In this document: positions 38,256 through 47,326 of the stretch, one piece after another
Layout: every line of letters begins with the position of its first letter
How positions within the stretch are numbered: the stretch's first letter is position 1
From: Rhizobiales bacterium Ga0077525
GTDB lineage: Bacteria > Pseudomonadota > Alphaproteobacteria > Rhizobiales > Xanthobacteraceae
Assembly: GCA_001464835.1 (NCBI GenBank)
Contig: LNDS01000022.1
Span: 37,684 to 101,683, forward strand
Direction: 5' to 3'
DNA length: 64,000 nucleotides
Notes under the pieces: model-generated
The model's input: only the letters and a program-made list of their open reading frames with translations
What the model was told of the DNA's origin: nothing
Database searches by the model: none
Program-made: the position numbers and the translations under genes

Positions 38256-38870
38256 ATGAGTTGGGTCGAAGCGGCCGGCTATTTCGCATCGGCCCTGGTC
38301 TTCGCGACGTTCTGCATGAAGACCATGATTCCGCTGCGCCTCGCCGCCATCGGCAGCAACGTCGCCTTCATCGCGTATGGAATTGCCGGACAGATCTATC
38401 CGGTACTCATCCTTCACGCCGTGCTGCTCCCGATGAACCTGTGGCGTACCGTCGAAATGCTGCGTCTGGTGCGCCGCGTCGAGGCAGCGGCCAAAGGCGA
38501 CCTGTCGGTGGAGTGGCTCAAGCCGTTCATGAAGACAGAGCGCCATCGGGTGGACGACATCCTGTTCCGGCGCGGTGACGATGCCGACCGGCTCTATATG
38601 CTGATCTCCGGCACAATACTGCTTGAAGAAATCGACGTCACATTGGGTCCGGGCGATATCTTCGGCGAGATCGCGCTGTTTTCGGCCGCCCATCGACGTA
38701 CGCAAACCGCGCGCTGCACGAGCGATATCGAGCTGCTCTGGATCGGCGAAAGCGATCTCGCGCTACTATGCTACCAGAATCCGGCGGTGTCGTTTCATCT
38801 GCTGCGGCTCGTCACCAACCGATTGTCCGCCAGCGCCGCGCTAACCGAACAACGGCCGGCGCCGACGTAA
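38256..38870 (+). CDS. Membrane-anchored cyclic-nucleotide-binding domain protein
   Basis: The 204-residue protein has two to three hydrophobic segments in residues 1-65 (AAGYFASALVFATFCMK, then AIGSNVAFIAYGIAGQIYPVLILHAVLLP). A cyclic-nucleotide-binding (CRP/PKA-like) domain follows from about residue 95. Its phosphate-binding cassette can be seen as GDIFGEIALFSAAHRRTQTA, with the conserved Glu and Arg. There is no HTH or kinase domain after the sensor, so the output is unclear; membrane anchoring suggests a local regulator of a partner protein. The start at 38256 (MSWVEAA) follows a GGGGGAGGA site. The following 233 bp (38871-39103) hold no gene. Confidence 0.85.
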   Translation: MSWVEAAGYFASALVFATFCMKTMIPLRLAAIGSNVAFIAYGIAGQIYPVLILHAVLLPMNLWRTVEMLRLVRRVEAAAKGDLSVEWLKPFMKTERHRVDDILFRRGDDADRLYMLISGTILLEEIDVTLGPGDIFGEIALFSAAHRRTQTARCTSDIELLWIGESDLALLCYQNPAVSFHLLRLVTNRLSASAALTEQRPAPT

Positions 38871-39103
38871 CGCCGCCGCGGCCTCACCACCTGGCGATCG
38901 GCCGCTCGCCGGCCGCGCCAAGCTGTTTCCCCGCCCTCACCGATCCGATTGTCATCAGGAGCCCCCCACTGGGACCACCGCGCTTCCGGCGGCTCAGGTT
39001 GTATTGATAAATCTGAGGGCGAGTAACAATCAAGGAGGGATTTACGCAGGTTTTTTCGCGCCCGAACTCCTGCTTCCAATGATGTGATGTAATGCGCGGC
39101 GCT

Positions 39104-39808
39104 CTACGCCTGCGCCGCGATCCTGTGTCGCGGCGCGGCTTTATCCGCGCCTGTCACCGCGCCGAGCGCGCCCTTCGACAAAGTATATGTGACACAATCT
39201 TGAATGTGCTTGATCAGCACGGCTTTCGCCGACGCGATGTCGCGCTTGAGCGCGGCGTCGAGCAGCAGGCGGTGTTCATGCGCCGACAGTTCGCCGCGAA
39301 AAATTACCGCGATCATCAGATAGCGCTGGTACTTGTCATAAACCACCGAATGCGTATCGAGCAGCACCTTCGAGCCGCAGGCCGACAACAAGGCCTGGTG
39401 GAATTCCCAATCATAGCGCTTCCACAGCGCCGTCGCGGTTTTGTCGCCTTGCAGCACGCGGGTTTCCATGGCGCCGAGCTTGTGATGCGCCGACACGACG
39501 CGGCCTTCCCACTCCATGTCGCCGCACGCGAAGGACTGCTCCATCGCGTGGCATTCGAGCAGTTGGCGGAGATTGGCGATTTCCTTGAAATTCGCCGGCG
39601 ACACCGGCGCGACGTCAAAGCCGCGCGCGCCTTCGGCGACGATCAGGCCTTCCGAGGTCAGGCGGCTCAAAAGTTCGCGCAGCGTGCTCAAGCCCACGCC
39701 GTAAGCATCCTTCAGGCCGTCGAGCTTGAGCCGCTGCCCCGGCGCCAGCCGGCCGAACAGAATATCGGAGCGGATCCGCTGGTAGGCCTTTTCTCCCGCC
39801 GTCTGCAT
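39104..39808 (-). CDS. GntR family transcriptional regulator (FadR/FCD subfamily)
   Basis: The 234-residue regulator has a GntR winged helix (residues about 10-75, including LFGRLAPGQRLKLDGLKDAYGVGLSTLRELLSRL) and a C-terminal all-helical FCD domain with the metal-binding pattern (ANLRQLLECHA, then HQALLSACGS and the later SAHEHRLLLDAA). FCD regulators bind carboxylates, often with a metal. The start at 39808 is chosen for GGGAGG; the longer start at 39841 has poor spacing. No obvious target operon is adjacent, and the next gene (anmK) is on the same strand. Confidence 0.9.
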   Translation of the reverse strand: MQTAGEKAYQRIRSDILFGRLAPGQRLKLDGLKDAYGVGLSTLRELLSRLTSEGLIVAEGARGFDVAPVSPANFKEIANLRQLLECHAMEQSFACGDMEWEGRVVSAHHKLGAMETRVLQGDKTATALWKRYDWEFHQALLSACGSKVLLDTHSVVYDKYQRYLMIAVIFRGELSAHEHRLLLDAALKRDIASAKAVLIKHIQDCVTYTLSKGALGAVTGADKAAPRHRIAAQA

Positions 39809-39862
39809 GCCGCCTCCCGTTTCGTCAGAGGATATCAGCATACTCCGATAGATCCGGGACCG

Positions 39863-40972
39863 CTACGGCTGGGCGACAAGGCCGCCGGTCATCGGCTCGT
39901 TCACGCCGGTGGTCAGCGGATAGGTAATCGGCAGCCCTTGCTGCGTGCGCACCGCCAGATAAGCAAAAGCCTGCGCCTCGATCGACTGCGACGACCAGCC
40001 GACCGCATCGGCGGTCTCGACTGTCGCAGGGTAAAGGCGGTCGCAGAGCATCTTCATCAAGGTCGGATTGCGCGCGCCGCCGCCGGCGACGATCCACGAA
40101 CGCGGCGGCTCCGGCAGGCGCTTGACCACACGCGCCACCGAGGCCGCCGTCAGCGCCGACAAGGTCGCCGCGCCGTTCGCCACGGTGAAATCCGGCAGCC
40201 CGATATTGGCGAAGGCAAAGGCATTGCGGTCGAGCGATTTCGGGCAGGCTTGATCGAAGAAGGCATGCGCGAGAACGCGCTCGACGAAGCCTTCATCGAC
40301 AATGCCGCGCGCGGCCTCGTCGCCATCGCGGTCGAGCGGCGCGCCGGTGCGCGCCCGCATGAAATCGTCGATCAGCGCATTGCCCGGCCCGGTGTCGCAG
40401 GCGACCGGGTCGCCGCCATTGACGAAGGTGACGTTGGCGACGCCGCCGACATTCAAGACGGCAATCGGATGCGGCCGGGTAATGCTGCGCGCCAGCGCTT
40501 GATGAAACACCGGCACCAGAGGCGCGCCCTGCCCGCCGGCCGCGACATCGGCGGCGCGGAAATCATAGGCCACCGGCATGCCGAGCCGCCGCGCCAGCGC
40601 GGCGCCGTCGCCGATCTGGACGGTCAGTCTGGACGCCGGCCTGTGCAGCACAGTCTGGCCGTGAAAGCCGACCACCGCGACATCGGCGCGGTCGATAGTC
40701 TCGGCCTCGAGGAAGGCCTCGACGGTCTCGGCATGGACGCGGGTAATGAACACATCGGCCTCGGCCAGCACGCCCGGCCGCGCCGTGCGGTCGGTCAATG
40801 CCGCGCCATCGGCCAAGGCCTGCCGCAACAGCGCCCGTTCGCCGTCCGAATAAGGCCGGTAGCCGACCGGGCCGAAACCGGCGATCCGCACGCCGTCGGT
40901 CTCGATCAGCGCCACATCGACGCCGTCGAGCGAGGTGCCGCTCATCAGCCCAATGGCCCGCACTACCCCCAA
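39863..40972 (-). CDS. anmK: Anhydro-N-acetylmuramic acid kinase
   Basis: AnmK opens and phosphorylates 1,6-anhydro-MurNAc in peptidoglycan recycling. The 369-residue length equals that of E. coli AnmK. The ASKHA-type ATPase motifs are visible: [16 protein letters not shown] at the N-terminus, [10 protein letters not shown] and [13 protein letters not shown] in the middle, and [15 protein letters not shown]. The start is a TTG at 40972 with AAGGGG spaced 8 bp before it; a GTG three codons later is possible. It is divergent from tyrS and lies downstream of nothing else on its strand. Confidence 0.95.
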   Translation of the reverse strand: MGVVRAIGLMSGTSLDGVDVALIETDGVRIAGFGPVGYRPYSDGERALLRQALADGAALTDRTARPGVLAEADVFITRVHAETVEAFLEAETIDRADVAVVGFHGQTVLHRPASRLTVQIGDGAALARRLGMPVAYDFRAADVAAGGQGAPLVPVFHQALARSITRPHPIAVLNVGGVANVTFVNGGDPVACDTGPGNALIDDFMRARTGAPLDRDGDEAARGIVDEGFVERVLAHAFFDQACPKSLDRNAFAFANIGLPDFTVANGAATLSALTAASVARVVKRLPEPPRSWIVAGGGARNPTLMKMLCDRLYPATVETADAVGWSSQSIEAQAFAYLAVRTQQGLPITYPLTTGVNEPMTGGLVAQP

Positions 40973-41081
40973 AACTCAGCCCCTTGCGCTTGCCGTCCGA
41001 CCGGTTGAATCCGGTCGCGGACCTGATACACCACCCGCCACCGTCAAACGAGCACGCCCGCCGGCCGCGAGAACTTTATCC

Positions 41082-42338
41082 ATGACTACCTATAAATCCG
41101 ATTTTCTTAACATTCTCAGCGAGCGCGGCTTTATCCACCAGGTCTCGGAACCGGACGCCCTCGACGCCAAGGCGGCCGAGGGGCAGATCACCGCCTATAT
41201 CGGCTACGACTGCACCGCGGCGTCGCTGCATATCGGCCATCTGCTGCCGACCATGATGCTGTACTGGCTGCAGCAGACCGGCCACCGGCCGATCGCGCTG
41301 ATGGGCGGCGGCACCACGCGGGTCGGCGATCCGTCCGGCAAGGACGAAACGCGCCGCGTCCTGACCGACGACGTCATCAACGAGAACATGCGCAGCATCC
41401 GCGCGACCTTCTCGAAATTCCTGAAATTCGAAAACGACGGCGGCAATGCCGTCATGGCCAACAATGCCGACTGGCTGAACACCCTCAACTACATCGATTT
41501 CCTGCGCGACGTCGGCCGGCATTTTTCGGTCAACCGCATGCTGTCCTTTGACTCTGTGAAGCTGCGGCTGGAGCGCCAGCACGAACTGTCCTTCCTCGAA
41601 TTCAATTACATGATCCTGCAGGCTTACGACTTCGTCGAATTGAACAAGCGGTATGGTTGCGTGCTGCAAATGGGCGGCTCCGATCAATGGGGCAACATCG
41701 TCAACGGCATCGATCTCGGCCGGCGCATGAACAACGCCAATTTGTATGCGCTGACCGCGCCGCTGATCACGACATCGTCCGGAGCCAAGATGGGCAAGAC
41801 CGCCGCCGGCGCGGTCTGGCTCAATGCCGACCTCGTTTCGCCCTACGGCTACTGGCAATACTGGCGCAACACCGAAGACGGCGACGTCGCGCGCTTTCTC
41901 AAATTGTTCACGACGCTGCCATTGTCCGAAATTTCAAAGCTCGCCGCGCTGCAAGGCGCCGAGGTCAATGAGGCCAAGAAGGTTCTCGCCACCGAGGCGA
42001 CCGCTCTGATGCACGGCCGCGCCGCTGCGGATGAAGCCGCCGGCACCGCGCGCAAGACTTTCGAGGAAGGCACGTTCGCGCAGTCATTGCCGACCGTCGA
42101 AGTCGCGCGTGCGACGCTCGAGCAAGGCATCGGCGTGCTCAATGCTTTTGCCGAGTTGACCGCCCTTGTGTCGTCGAACGGCGATGCCCGCCGCCAGATC
42201 AAGGCCGGCGGTCTCAAGGTCAACGACGCCACGGTATCGGATGAGAAGATGATTTTGACCGCCAAGGACCTGACCGTGGACGGCGCGATCAAGCTGTCGC
42301 TCGGCAAGAAGAAGCATGTGTTGTTGAAGCCGGTTTAA
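41082..42338 (+). CDS. tyrS: Tyrosyl-tRNA synthetase
   Basis: TyrS charges tRNA-Tyr. The 418-residue protein is the bacterial TyrRS type, with HIGH in [10 protein letters not shown] and a KMSKS-like loop [11 protein letters not shown] in which the second Ser is Gly and the last is Thr. The C-terminal S4 RNA-binding domain (about 345-418) is present, with [11 protein letters not shown]. The start at 41082 (MTTYKSD) agrees with family length; an in-frame upstream extension is not supported. It is divergent from anmK and followed by convergent hicB. Confidence 0.97.
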   Translation: MTTYKSDFLNILSERGFIHQVSEPDALDAKAAEGQITAYIGYDCTAASLHIGHLLPTMMLYWLQQTGHRPIALMGGGTTRVGDPSGKDETRRVLTDDVINENMRSIRATFSKFLKFENDGGNAVMANNADWLNTLNYIDFLRDVGRHFSVNRMLSFDSVKLRLERQHELSFLEFNYMILQAYDFVELNKRYGCVLQMGGSDQWGNIVNGIDLGRRMNNANLYALTAPLITTSSGAKMGKTAAGAVWLNADLVSPYGYWQYWRNTEDGDVARFLKLFTTLPLSEISKLAALQGAEVNEAKKVLATEATALMHGRAAADEAAGTARKTFEEGTFAQSLPTVEVARATLEQGIGVLNAFAELTALVSSNGDARRQIKAGGLKVNDATVSDEKMILTAKDLTVDGAIKLSLGKKKHVLLKPV

Positions 42339-42360
42339 CTTGTAACAACCAGAGCGCCGC

Positions 42361-42648
42361 TCACTCCGCCGCCGCCATGACGCCTTTCGGCGCAATCATG
42401 GTGACGATGGCGTCCTCGCTGTCTTCGATAAATTCCGGATCGCGCTTCAAACTCTCGAAATCACGCGGCGTTGGAATAGCCTCCCCATCGGCGCGCATCG
42501 CAGAGAAATGTCCGGACAGCGCTTCGGCCGCATTCCCGATGGCTTCCTCAAAGGTATCGCCGGCCGAGACGCAGCCCGGCACGTCGGGGAAGCTTACGCC
42601 GTAGCTCGTGCCCGCGTCCTTGTGCACCAGTGCGATATATTGGGCCAT
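42361..42648 (-). CDS. hicB: HicB-like antitoxin
   Basis: The 95-residue protein is a HicB antitoxin: a partial RNase-H-like fold with YGVSFPDVPGCVSAGDTFEEAIGNAAEAL, followed by the conserved PTPRDFESL region. It neutralises the HicA mRNA interferase and usually autoregulates the operon through an N- or C-terminal DNA-binding part; here the C-terminal helix is short. It lies 2 bp downstream of hicA on the same strand and is convergent with tyrS. Confidence 0.93.
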   Translation of the reverse strand: MAQYIALVHKDAGTSYGVSFPDVPGCVSAGDTFEEAIGNAAEALSGHFSAMRADGEAIPTPRDFESLKRDPEFIEDSEDAIVTMIAPKGVMAAAE

Positions 42649-42650
42649 GG

Positions 42651-42848
42651 CTATCGCTGCTCCTTCAAACCCGCTTGCCGATAGATCGACTTTACGGTCT
42701 TCGGATGCAAGTCCTTGCGGGGATGCGGCACAGTGACCTTTCCCGGTTTCATAGCGTGCTTGAAGTGATGATGGCTGCCGGTCGCACCGATATAAAACCA
42801 GCCGTCTGCCTCAAGCTCACGCATAATATCACGAGAATCCTTGCCCAC
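42651..42848 (-). CDS. hicA: HicA-like mRNA interferase toxin
   Basis: The 65-residue toxin shows the HicA double-stranded-RNA-binding-like fold: KDSRDIMRELEADGWFYIG and the catalytic motif GSHHHFKH (His26-28). It cleaves mRNA and tmRNA in known systems. The start codon is taken as GTG at 42848, giving the usual family N-terminus; a longer in-frame reading to 42923 starts inside the AsmA-like gene's 3' end and adds non-conserved sequence. The toxin precedes the antitoxin, as in E. coli hicAB. Confidence 0.9.
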   Translation of the reverse strand: MGKDSRDIMRELEADGWFYIGATGSHHHFKHAMKPGKVTVPHPRKDLHPKTVKSIYRQAGLKEQR

Positions 42849-42919
42849 CGAATGCCCCGCCCATGCAAGCAAGAGTTGCATAGAGTTTTCAGTGCGGCAA
42901 GTTCTCAAGATAAGGCTGC

Positions 42920-45900
42920 TCACCGCTGCGGCGGCACGAATCCCGGATCGAAACTGCCCGGCGACGGGATGAACTTGCGCAGCAATCCTGGCGCGATGGC
43001 GCTCACCGGATTGACCGAAATGCGCGGCGCGCTCGGCGGCCCCACCGCCTCATAGGTGATGCCGACCAGGCCTTCGTTGCTGCCGCCGAGCAACATGCCG
43101 ACCAATGGAATCTGGCCGAGGCCGAACATGTTGTTCAGGCCGTAGAACGGCACGAAGGTGCCGCGCAGATGCACCTCGTCGCGGGCGTAATCGACCTGGC
43201 CTTCGACCGTCGCGCCGATCTGCGGCCCGCGCACGATGCCGTCGCGCACCGCCATGCGGCCGGGCAATTTGGTAAAGCCCGCGCTCGCCTCGGAGAAATT
43301 GACGCCGCGTCCGGCGGCGCCGCCGGCGCTGGAGGCAATGCGGTCGAGCGCCGCCTCGCCGCGAATTAGGAAATTGCGGATGGTGATGGTGCCGACCTGC
43401 GGCGCCTGGTCCTCGGTCGGCGGGTCCATCGCCACCCACATGCTGCCGCCGACCATCTTCGGATAGGTGTCGGTAAAGCGGAACAGCGCGCCGGCATCTT
43501 CGGTCTCGAGAAATATGACCTGATGATTGTCGCGGGCACGTACGCGAATATCGCCGTTGAACGGCGTGTCACGGCCGATCTTGGAATTCAGCGAAAATGT
43601 GCGGATGCGGCCGCTGCGCCGCGACAGCCGCAGTTCAAGGCCGCGCAAAGTCTCGCCATTGTGCCCAGCCACCGTGCCGATCTTGATGTCAAGATCGAGA
43701 TCGACCTGCTTCTGTCGATTCTTTTCATCGACGCCGGCCAGCGCGCCTTTGACGAAAGCGCGGCCGTCATACACATCGCCGCGCATCGTCACCCGCAACA
43801 CGCCTTCGCCACTGCGGTCTGCCTTGAGCGACACCTTGTCGCCGTCGGACAGGCTGAATACCGGAAAATTAGCCGCCGTCAGCGTATTGCTGGCATCGAG
43901 TTCGACCGAGCCCTTCACCGTCGCGCCGCCGCCCTCGACACTAAGATCGTCGAAGCGCGTCTGTTTGGCATTCTTCGCCAGCGTGAATGTCGCGCGTGCC
44001 GGCTTGCCGGCGGCCTTCACCCAGCCGGGCAGAAGATTGTCGATCTTTACGGGACCGAGATCCGCATCGACATTCATGCGGTCGTCCTTGACGTAATCGC
44101 CGACCAGCCCGGCGAGCTTGATCGGAATAGCCCCCGTCACCGCACCGCCGAAATCGATGCCGAGGCGGCGTCGCGCCGCTTCATCGACCGAGGCCTGCAA
44201 GCGCAACTCGGCGCTCACGTCACCTTTTTTTCGGCGGATTTCGATCGAGGCCGGCAGACCGTTGAGCTTGACGTCGCCTTTGATCTGATAGCCATCGGTG
44301 GAAGCATTCACCTTTAACGACGAAGCTTCGACCTTCTGGCCAAGAAACAACTTTTCCGCGGCGAAATTTGTCAGTTCCGCGGCGACCGCATAGGTCGTCG
44401 CCTTCTTCGACATGTTGTCGTCGAGCGGCAAGCCAACCGTGACCTGCGCGCTGATCGTGCCGCGGCTCGACGCCGGGTCGAGTGCAAGCCCGACCGTATC
44501 CCGCAACGCGCCGCCGGCCAGGAGTTCGGCCGCGACCGGCACCGTGCCGTCGATGCGAAAGCTCGCCCGCGCCGGCGGCGGCTTGAGATGGGTGTCGGGG
44601 ACTTCAAAGACGCCGCTGGCGACGTTGAGCTTGCGGCCCGGCGCCACTTCGACCGTACCACGGCCGAGATTGATGGTCGCAGTGCCGCCGGTGACCCGAA
44701 CGTTGAGATCGGCGTCGCGGATCGCCGGCAGATCGTCCACTGGCTTGACGGTGGTGCCGCTGGTTTCGATATCGACGCTCAGCCCGTCTTCCGGCGTTGG
44801 CGGACCGTCATTCCGGAAAACGGATGCCGGCCCATTGCCGGCAATCACCACGCGTTCGACCGTGCCGCCGGTGATGTGACCGACGACCCACTGGCGCACA
44901 TCGGCGGCGGCGAACACCGGCCACAGCCGTTTCATCACCGCCATCGGCATGCGCGTGCCGGCGACGCCGAAGGCGAGATGCGGCTCGGCGCCGGCGAAAT
45001 CCATGCTGCCCGTCAGGGCGACGCCGACATTGTAGGCCGGGCGCGTATCGATGCGGCTGAAGTCGCCCTGGTCGAGATCGAAACGCTTGCGCGTTGGGTC
45101 GATGCGGCCGCGCACGGTCACGCGGTTGATGGCAAAGCCTTCCTGGTCGGTGCCCGGCGTGCCGCCGAGAATGACCGGATCGATCACCGGATCGCCGCGT
45201 TCCATGCCGAAGCGCCAGGCGGTTTCATTGCCCGACGGCGGCTCGACAATGGCGCGCAAGGTGAACTGGTTGCCGCCGGAATTGATCTGGAACGGCACGA
45301 TCAGATTGCCGCGCTGCGCCTCCCAATTGAATCGGAAATCGGCACGCTCGATCTCGATGCGCGAATTCTCATCGCTGTGATCGACAATGGTGCCGGCATC
45401 GGTCGAGAGCTGGCCCTGCACGACCTGCGGCGTGCCATCGGGCAAGATTTCGGCGCGGATCGAGGCCGACACCGGCAGGTTGACGTCGATATTGGCCTCG
45501 GTCAGGCGCAGCGCCAGCAGCATGTCGCGGGTCGAGACCTTGCGCGCCTCGATGCCGACCGCGCGCACGCCGTCGGGCAGCGGACGCATCGCCGCGCTTA
45601 ACACCCACGGCCGTTCCGCATTGACGGATTCGAGCCGGAATACCATGCCGCCCTGCGCCGGCCGGGTCAGGCTGGCGTTGATGTTGTCGAAGGTCCATTG
45701 CTTGCCGTTGCGGCGGTCGTCAACGCTGAGATTGCCGTTCTTCAAGCCGAGTTCGCGCAGATCGTGGCCGTCGAGCCCGGTGGCGCCGATGCCCTCGAGC
45801 CAACTCATGACGCCGGCGATGTCGGTGAACGCTGCCGGCAATGCACCCGGCGCCGGCGTCGCGGTGGATGGCCCCGCGGGCGTCACTTTGGCCGGGGCGG

Positions 45901-46516
45901 TCGCGATCGGCCGCAAGGTTTCAGGCTTGTCGGCGCCGGCAAACACCGTGACGCGGCCATCGGTTTCGATGCGCACCGCCATTTCGGCGCCGACGAGATT
46001 GATGCTTTGCGCGCGCACCTTGCCGATGATGAGGCTGAGGCCCGACAACCCGACTTCGGCCTTCGGTGCACTCGCCACCACGGTGCCATCGGCGCCACGC
46101 ACGACGATGTCGCGCAGGCGCAAGGTGGTGCGGCCGGTCTCGTCGCGCTCGATCTGGGTGCCGCCGACGGTGACCATATCGGTGGCGCCGAAATTCTCTT
46201 CGATCGCGGCCTTGAGCCAGGGCGTGGCGATGTCGAGTTCGATCGGCCCGCTCGACAGCCGATACCACAGCGCCAGGCAGCCGACGGTCAGCACCGCCGT
46301 GGTGACGGTCAGGCCCCAGAACAGCCGCCGCAGATAGGGCCGCCGCAGCTCCCGGACCAGCCGCCGGCGAAAGCTGCCCCAGCGGCGGCGTCCCTTTGAC
46401 GCCGCTTTGTCCGAGCTTTTTTCGCCACCTTGCGCCCTATGCGGCTGCCGCGCTTTGTGCGGGGCCGCAGGCGCGTGGGGGGCGGAATGCCCAGGATGGT
46501 GGCCTTTACCTGTCAT
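42920..46516 (-). CDS. AsmA-like / DUF3971 domain large envelope protein
   Basis: The 1198-residue protein has a cytoplasmic, Lys/His/Pro-rich N-terminus (residues 1-55), one membrane segment (about 66-88, LFWGLTVTTAVLTVGCLALWY) and a very long, beta-rich periplasmic part with repeated short strands. It is of the AsmA-like/YhdP type (DUF3971), whose E. coli members move phospholipids between the inner and outer membranes. The C-terminal end (GLGQIPLVGMLLGGSNEGLVGITYEAVG) matches the AsmA-type C-terminus. It is divergent from bcp and a frequent neighbour of tyrS in this group. Its stop lies 71 bp before hicA. Confidence 0.88.
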   Translation of the reverse strand: MTGKGHHPGHSAPHAPAAPHKARQPHRAQGGEKSSDKAASKGRRRWGSFRRRLVRELRRPYLRRLFWGLTVTTAVLTVGCLALWYRLSSGPIELDIATPWLKAAIEENFGATDMVTVGGTQIERDETGRTTLRLRDIVVRGADGTVVASAPKAEVGLSGLSLIIGKVRAQSINLVGAEMAVRIETDGRVTVFAGADKPETLRPIATAPAKVTPAGPSTATPAPGALPAAFTDIAGVMSWLEGIGATGLDGHDLRELGLKNGNLSVDDRRNGKQWTFDNINASLTRPAQGGMVFRLESVNAERPWVLSAAMRPLPDGVRAVGIEARKVSTRDMLLALRLTEANIDVNLPVSASIRAEILPDGTPQVVQGQLSTDAGTIVDHSDENSRIEIERADFRFNWEAQRGNLIVPFQINSGGNQFTLRAIVEPPSGNETAWRFGMERGDPVIDPVILGGTPGTDQEGFAINRVTVRGRIDPTRKRFDLDQGDFSRIDTRPAYNVGVALTGSMDFAGAEPHLAFGVAGTRMPMAVMKRLWPVFAAADVRQWVVGHITGGTVERVVIAGNGPASVFRNDGPPTPEDGLSVDIETSGTTVKPVDDLPAIRDADLNVRVTGGTATINLGRGTVEVAPGRKLNVASGVFEVPDTHLKPPPARASFRIDGTVPVAAELLAGGALRDTVGLALDPASSRGTISAQVTVGLPLDDNMSKKATTYAVAAELTNFAAEKLFLGQKVEASSLKVNASTDGYQIKGDVKLNGLPASIEIRRKKGDVSAELRLQASVDEAARRRLGIDFGGAVTGAIPIKLAGLVGDYVKDDRMNVDADLGPVKIDNLLPGWVKAAGKPARATFTLAKNAKQTRFDDLSVEGGGATVKGSVELDASNTLTAANFPVFSLSDGDKVSLKADRSGEGVLRVTMRGDVYDGRAFVKGALAGVDEKNRQKQVDLDLDIKIGTVAGHNGETLRGLELRLSRRSGRIRTFSLNSKIGRDTPFNGDIRVRARDNHQVIFLETEDAGALFRFTDTYPKMVGGSMWVAMDPPTEDQAPQVGTITIRNFLIRGEAALDRIASSAGGAAGRGVNFSEASAGFTKLPGRMAVRDGIVRGPQIGATVEGQVDYARDEVHLRGTFVPFYGLNNMFGLGQIPLVGMLLGGSNEGLVGITYEAVGPPSAPRISVNPVSAIAPGLLRKFIPSPGSFDPGFVPPQR

Positions 46517-46730
46517 ACCCTCACATTATTGCCAGTCGGCGATACGCAAATCTCAAGGAATCGGCCGCAATTGCGCGATCATGCACCCCGCGGGCGCGAT
46601 GGGCGATACCGCCTATCAAATCACTGACCGGCCCTTCTATATCGGCACCAATCGGGAAAGCCGGTTGCTTCCGCCTGGGGCAAATGGCATCTCCGACATT
46701 GACCGGTCGAAAGCGACGAAAGGAAGGCAT

Positions 46731-47261
46731 ATGCCTCGGAACAGACAGGACAAATCGGCGCTTGAACCGGCTGGCGGTCCGGCTGAAGACGGCTTGGCAG
46801 AGGGGGACCGGGCGCCGGCATTTACGCTGACGCAAGACGACGGCACAAAGATCGCGCTCAAGGATTTCAAAGGCCGCAACCTGGTCCTCTATTTCTATCC
46901 GAAAGCCGACACGCCCGGCTGCACCATTGAGGCCATCGACTTCTCCGCCAAGCGCGCTGCCTTCGCCAAGGCCGGCACCGATATCCTCGGCGTCTCCGCC
47001 GACCCGGTCACGGCGCAAGCGAAATTCAAGACCAAGCACAAGCTGAAAATCCCCCTCGCCTCCGACGAGTCGAAAGCGATGTTGGAGGCCTATGGCGCCT
47101 GGGGCGAGAAAACGATGTACGGACGCAAATTTATGGGGGTCATCCGCAAGACCTTCCTGATCGACGGCGCCGGCCGCATCGTGCGCGTCTGGCCGAAAGT
47201 CAAAGTGCCCGGCCATGCCGACGAAGTTCTGGAAGCAGCTCGGGAATTACCGGTTTCTTAA
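46731..47261 (+). CDS. bcp: Peroxiredoxin (Bcp/PrxQ), 1-Cys type
   Basis: The 176-residue thiol peroxidase reduces hydrogen and organic peroxides. The peroxidatic Cys is C64 in DTPGCTIEA. Bcp usually has a resolving Cys five residues later, which here is Ile (CTIEAI), and the protein contains no other Cys, so it should work as a 1-Cys enzyme needing an external thiol. The start at 46731 is chosen for AAGGAAGG; a longer open frame upstream (to 46407) overlaps the divergent AsmA-like gene and is not conserved-looking. The M23 peptidase gene follows by 65 bp. Confidence 0.94.
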   Translation: MPRNRQDKSALEPAGGPAEDGLAEGDRAPAFTLTQDDGTKIALKDFKGRNLVLYFYPKADTPGCTIEAIDFSAKRAAFAKAGTDILGVSADPVTAQAKFKTKHKLKIPLASDESKAMLEAYGAWGEKTMYGRKFMGVIRKTFLIDGAGRIVRVWPKVKVPGHADEVLEAARELPVS

Positions 47262-47326
47262 CCATATCGGTTTGATATCGGCGCACTGGCAAGCGGCCGT
47301 CACGGCAGCGCCGGCGCGGAGCGTTC

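Noticed and set aside
40935..41081. N-terminal extension of tyrS upstream of 41082.
   Set aside because: It overlaps the start of the divergent anmK gene, and the TyrS family length begins at MTTYKSD.
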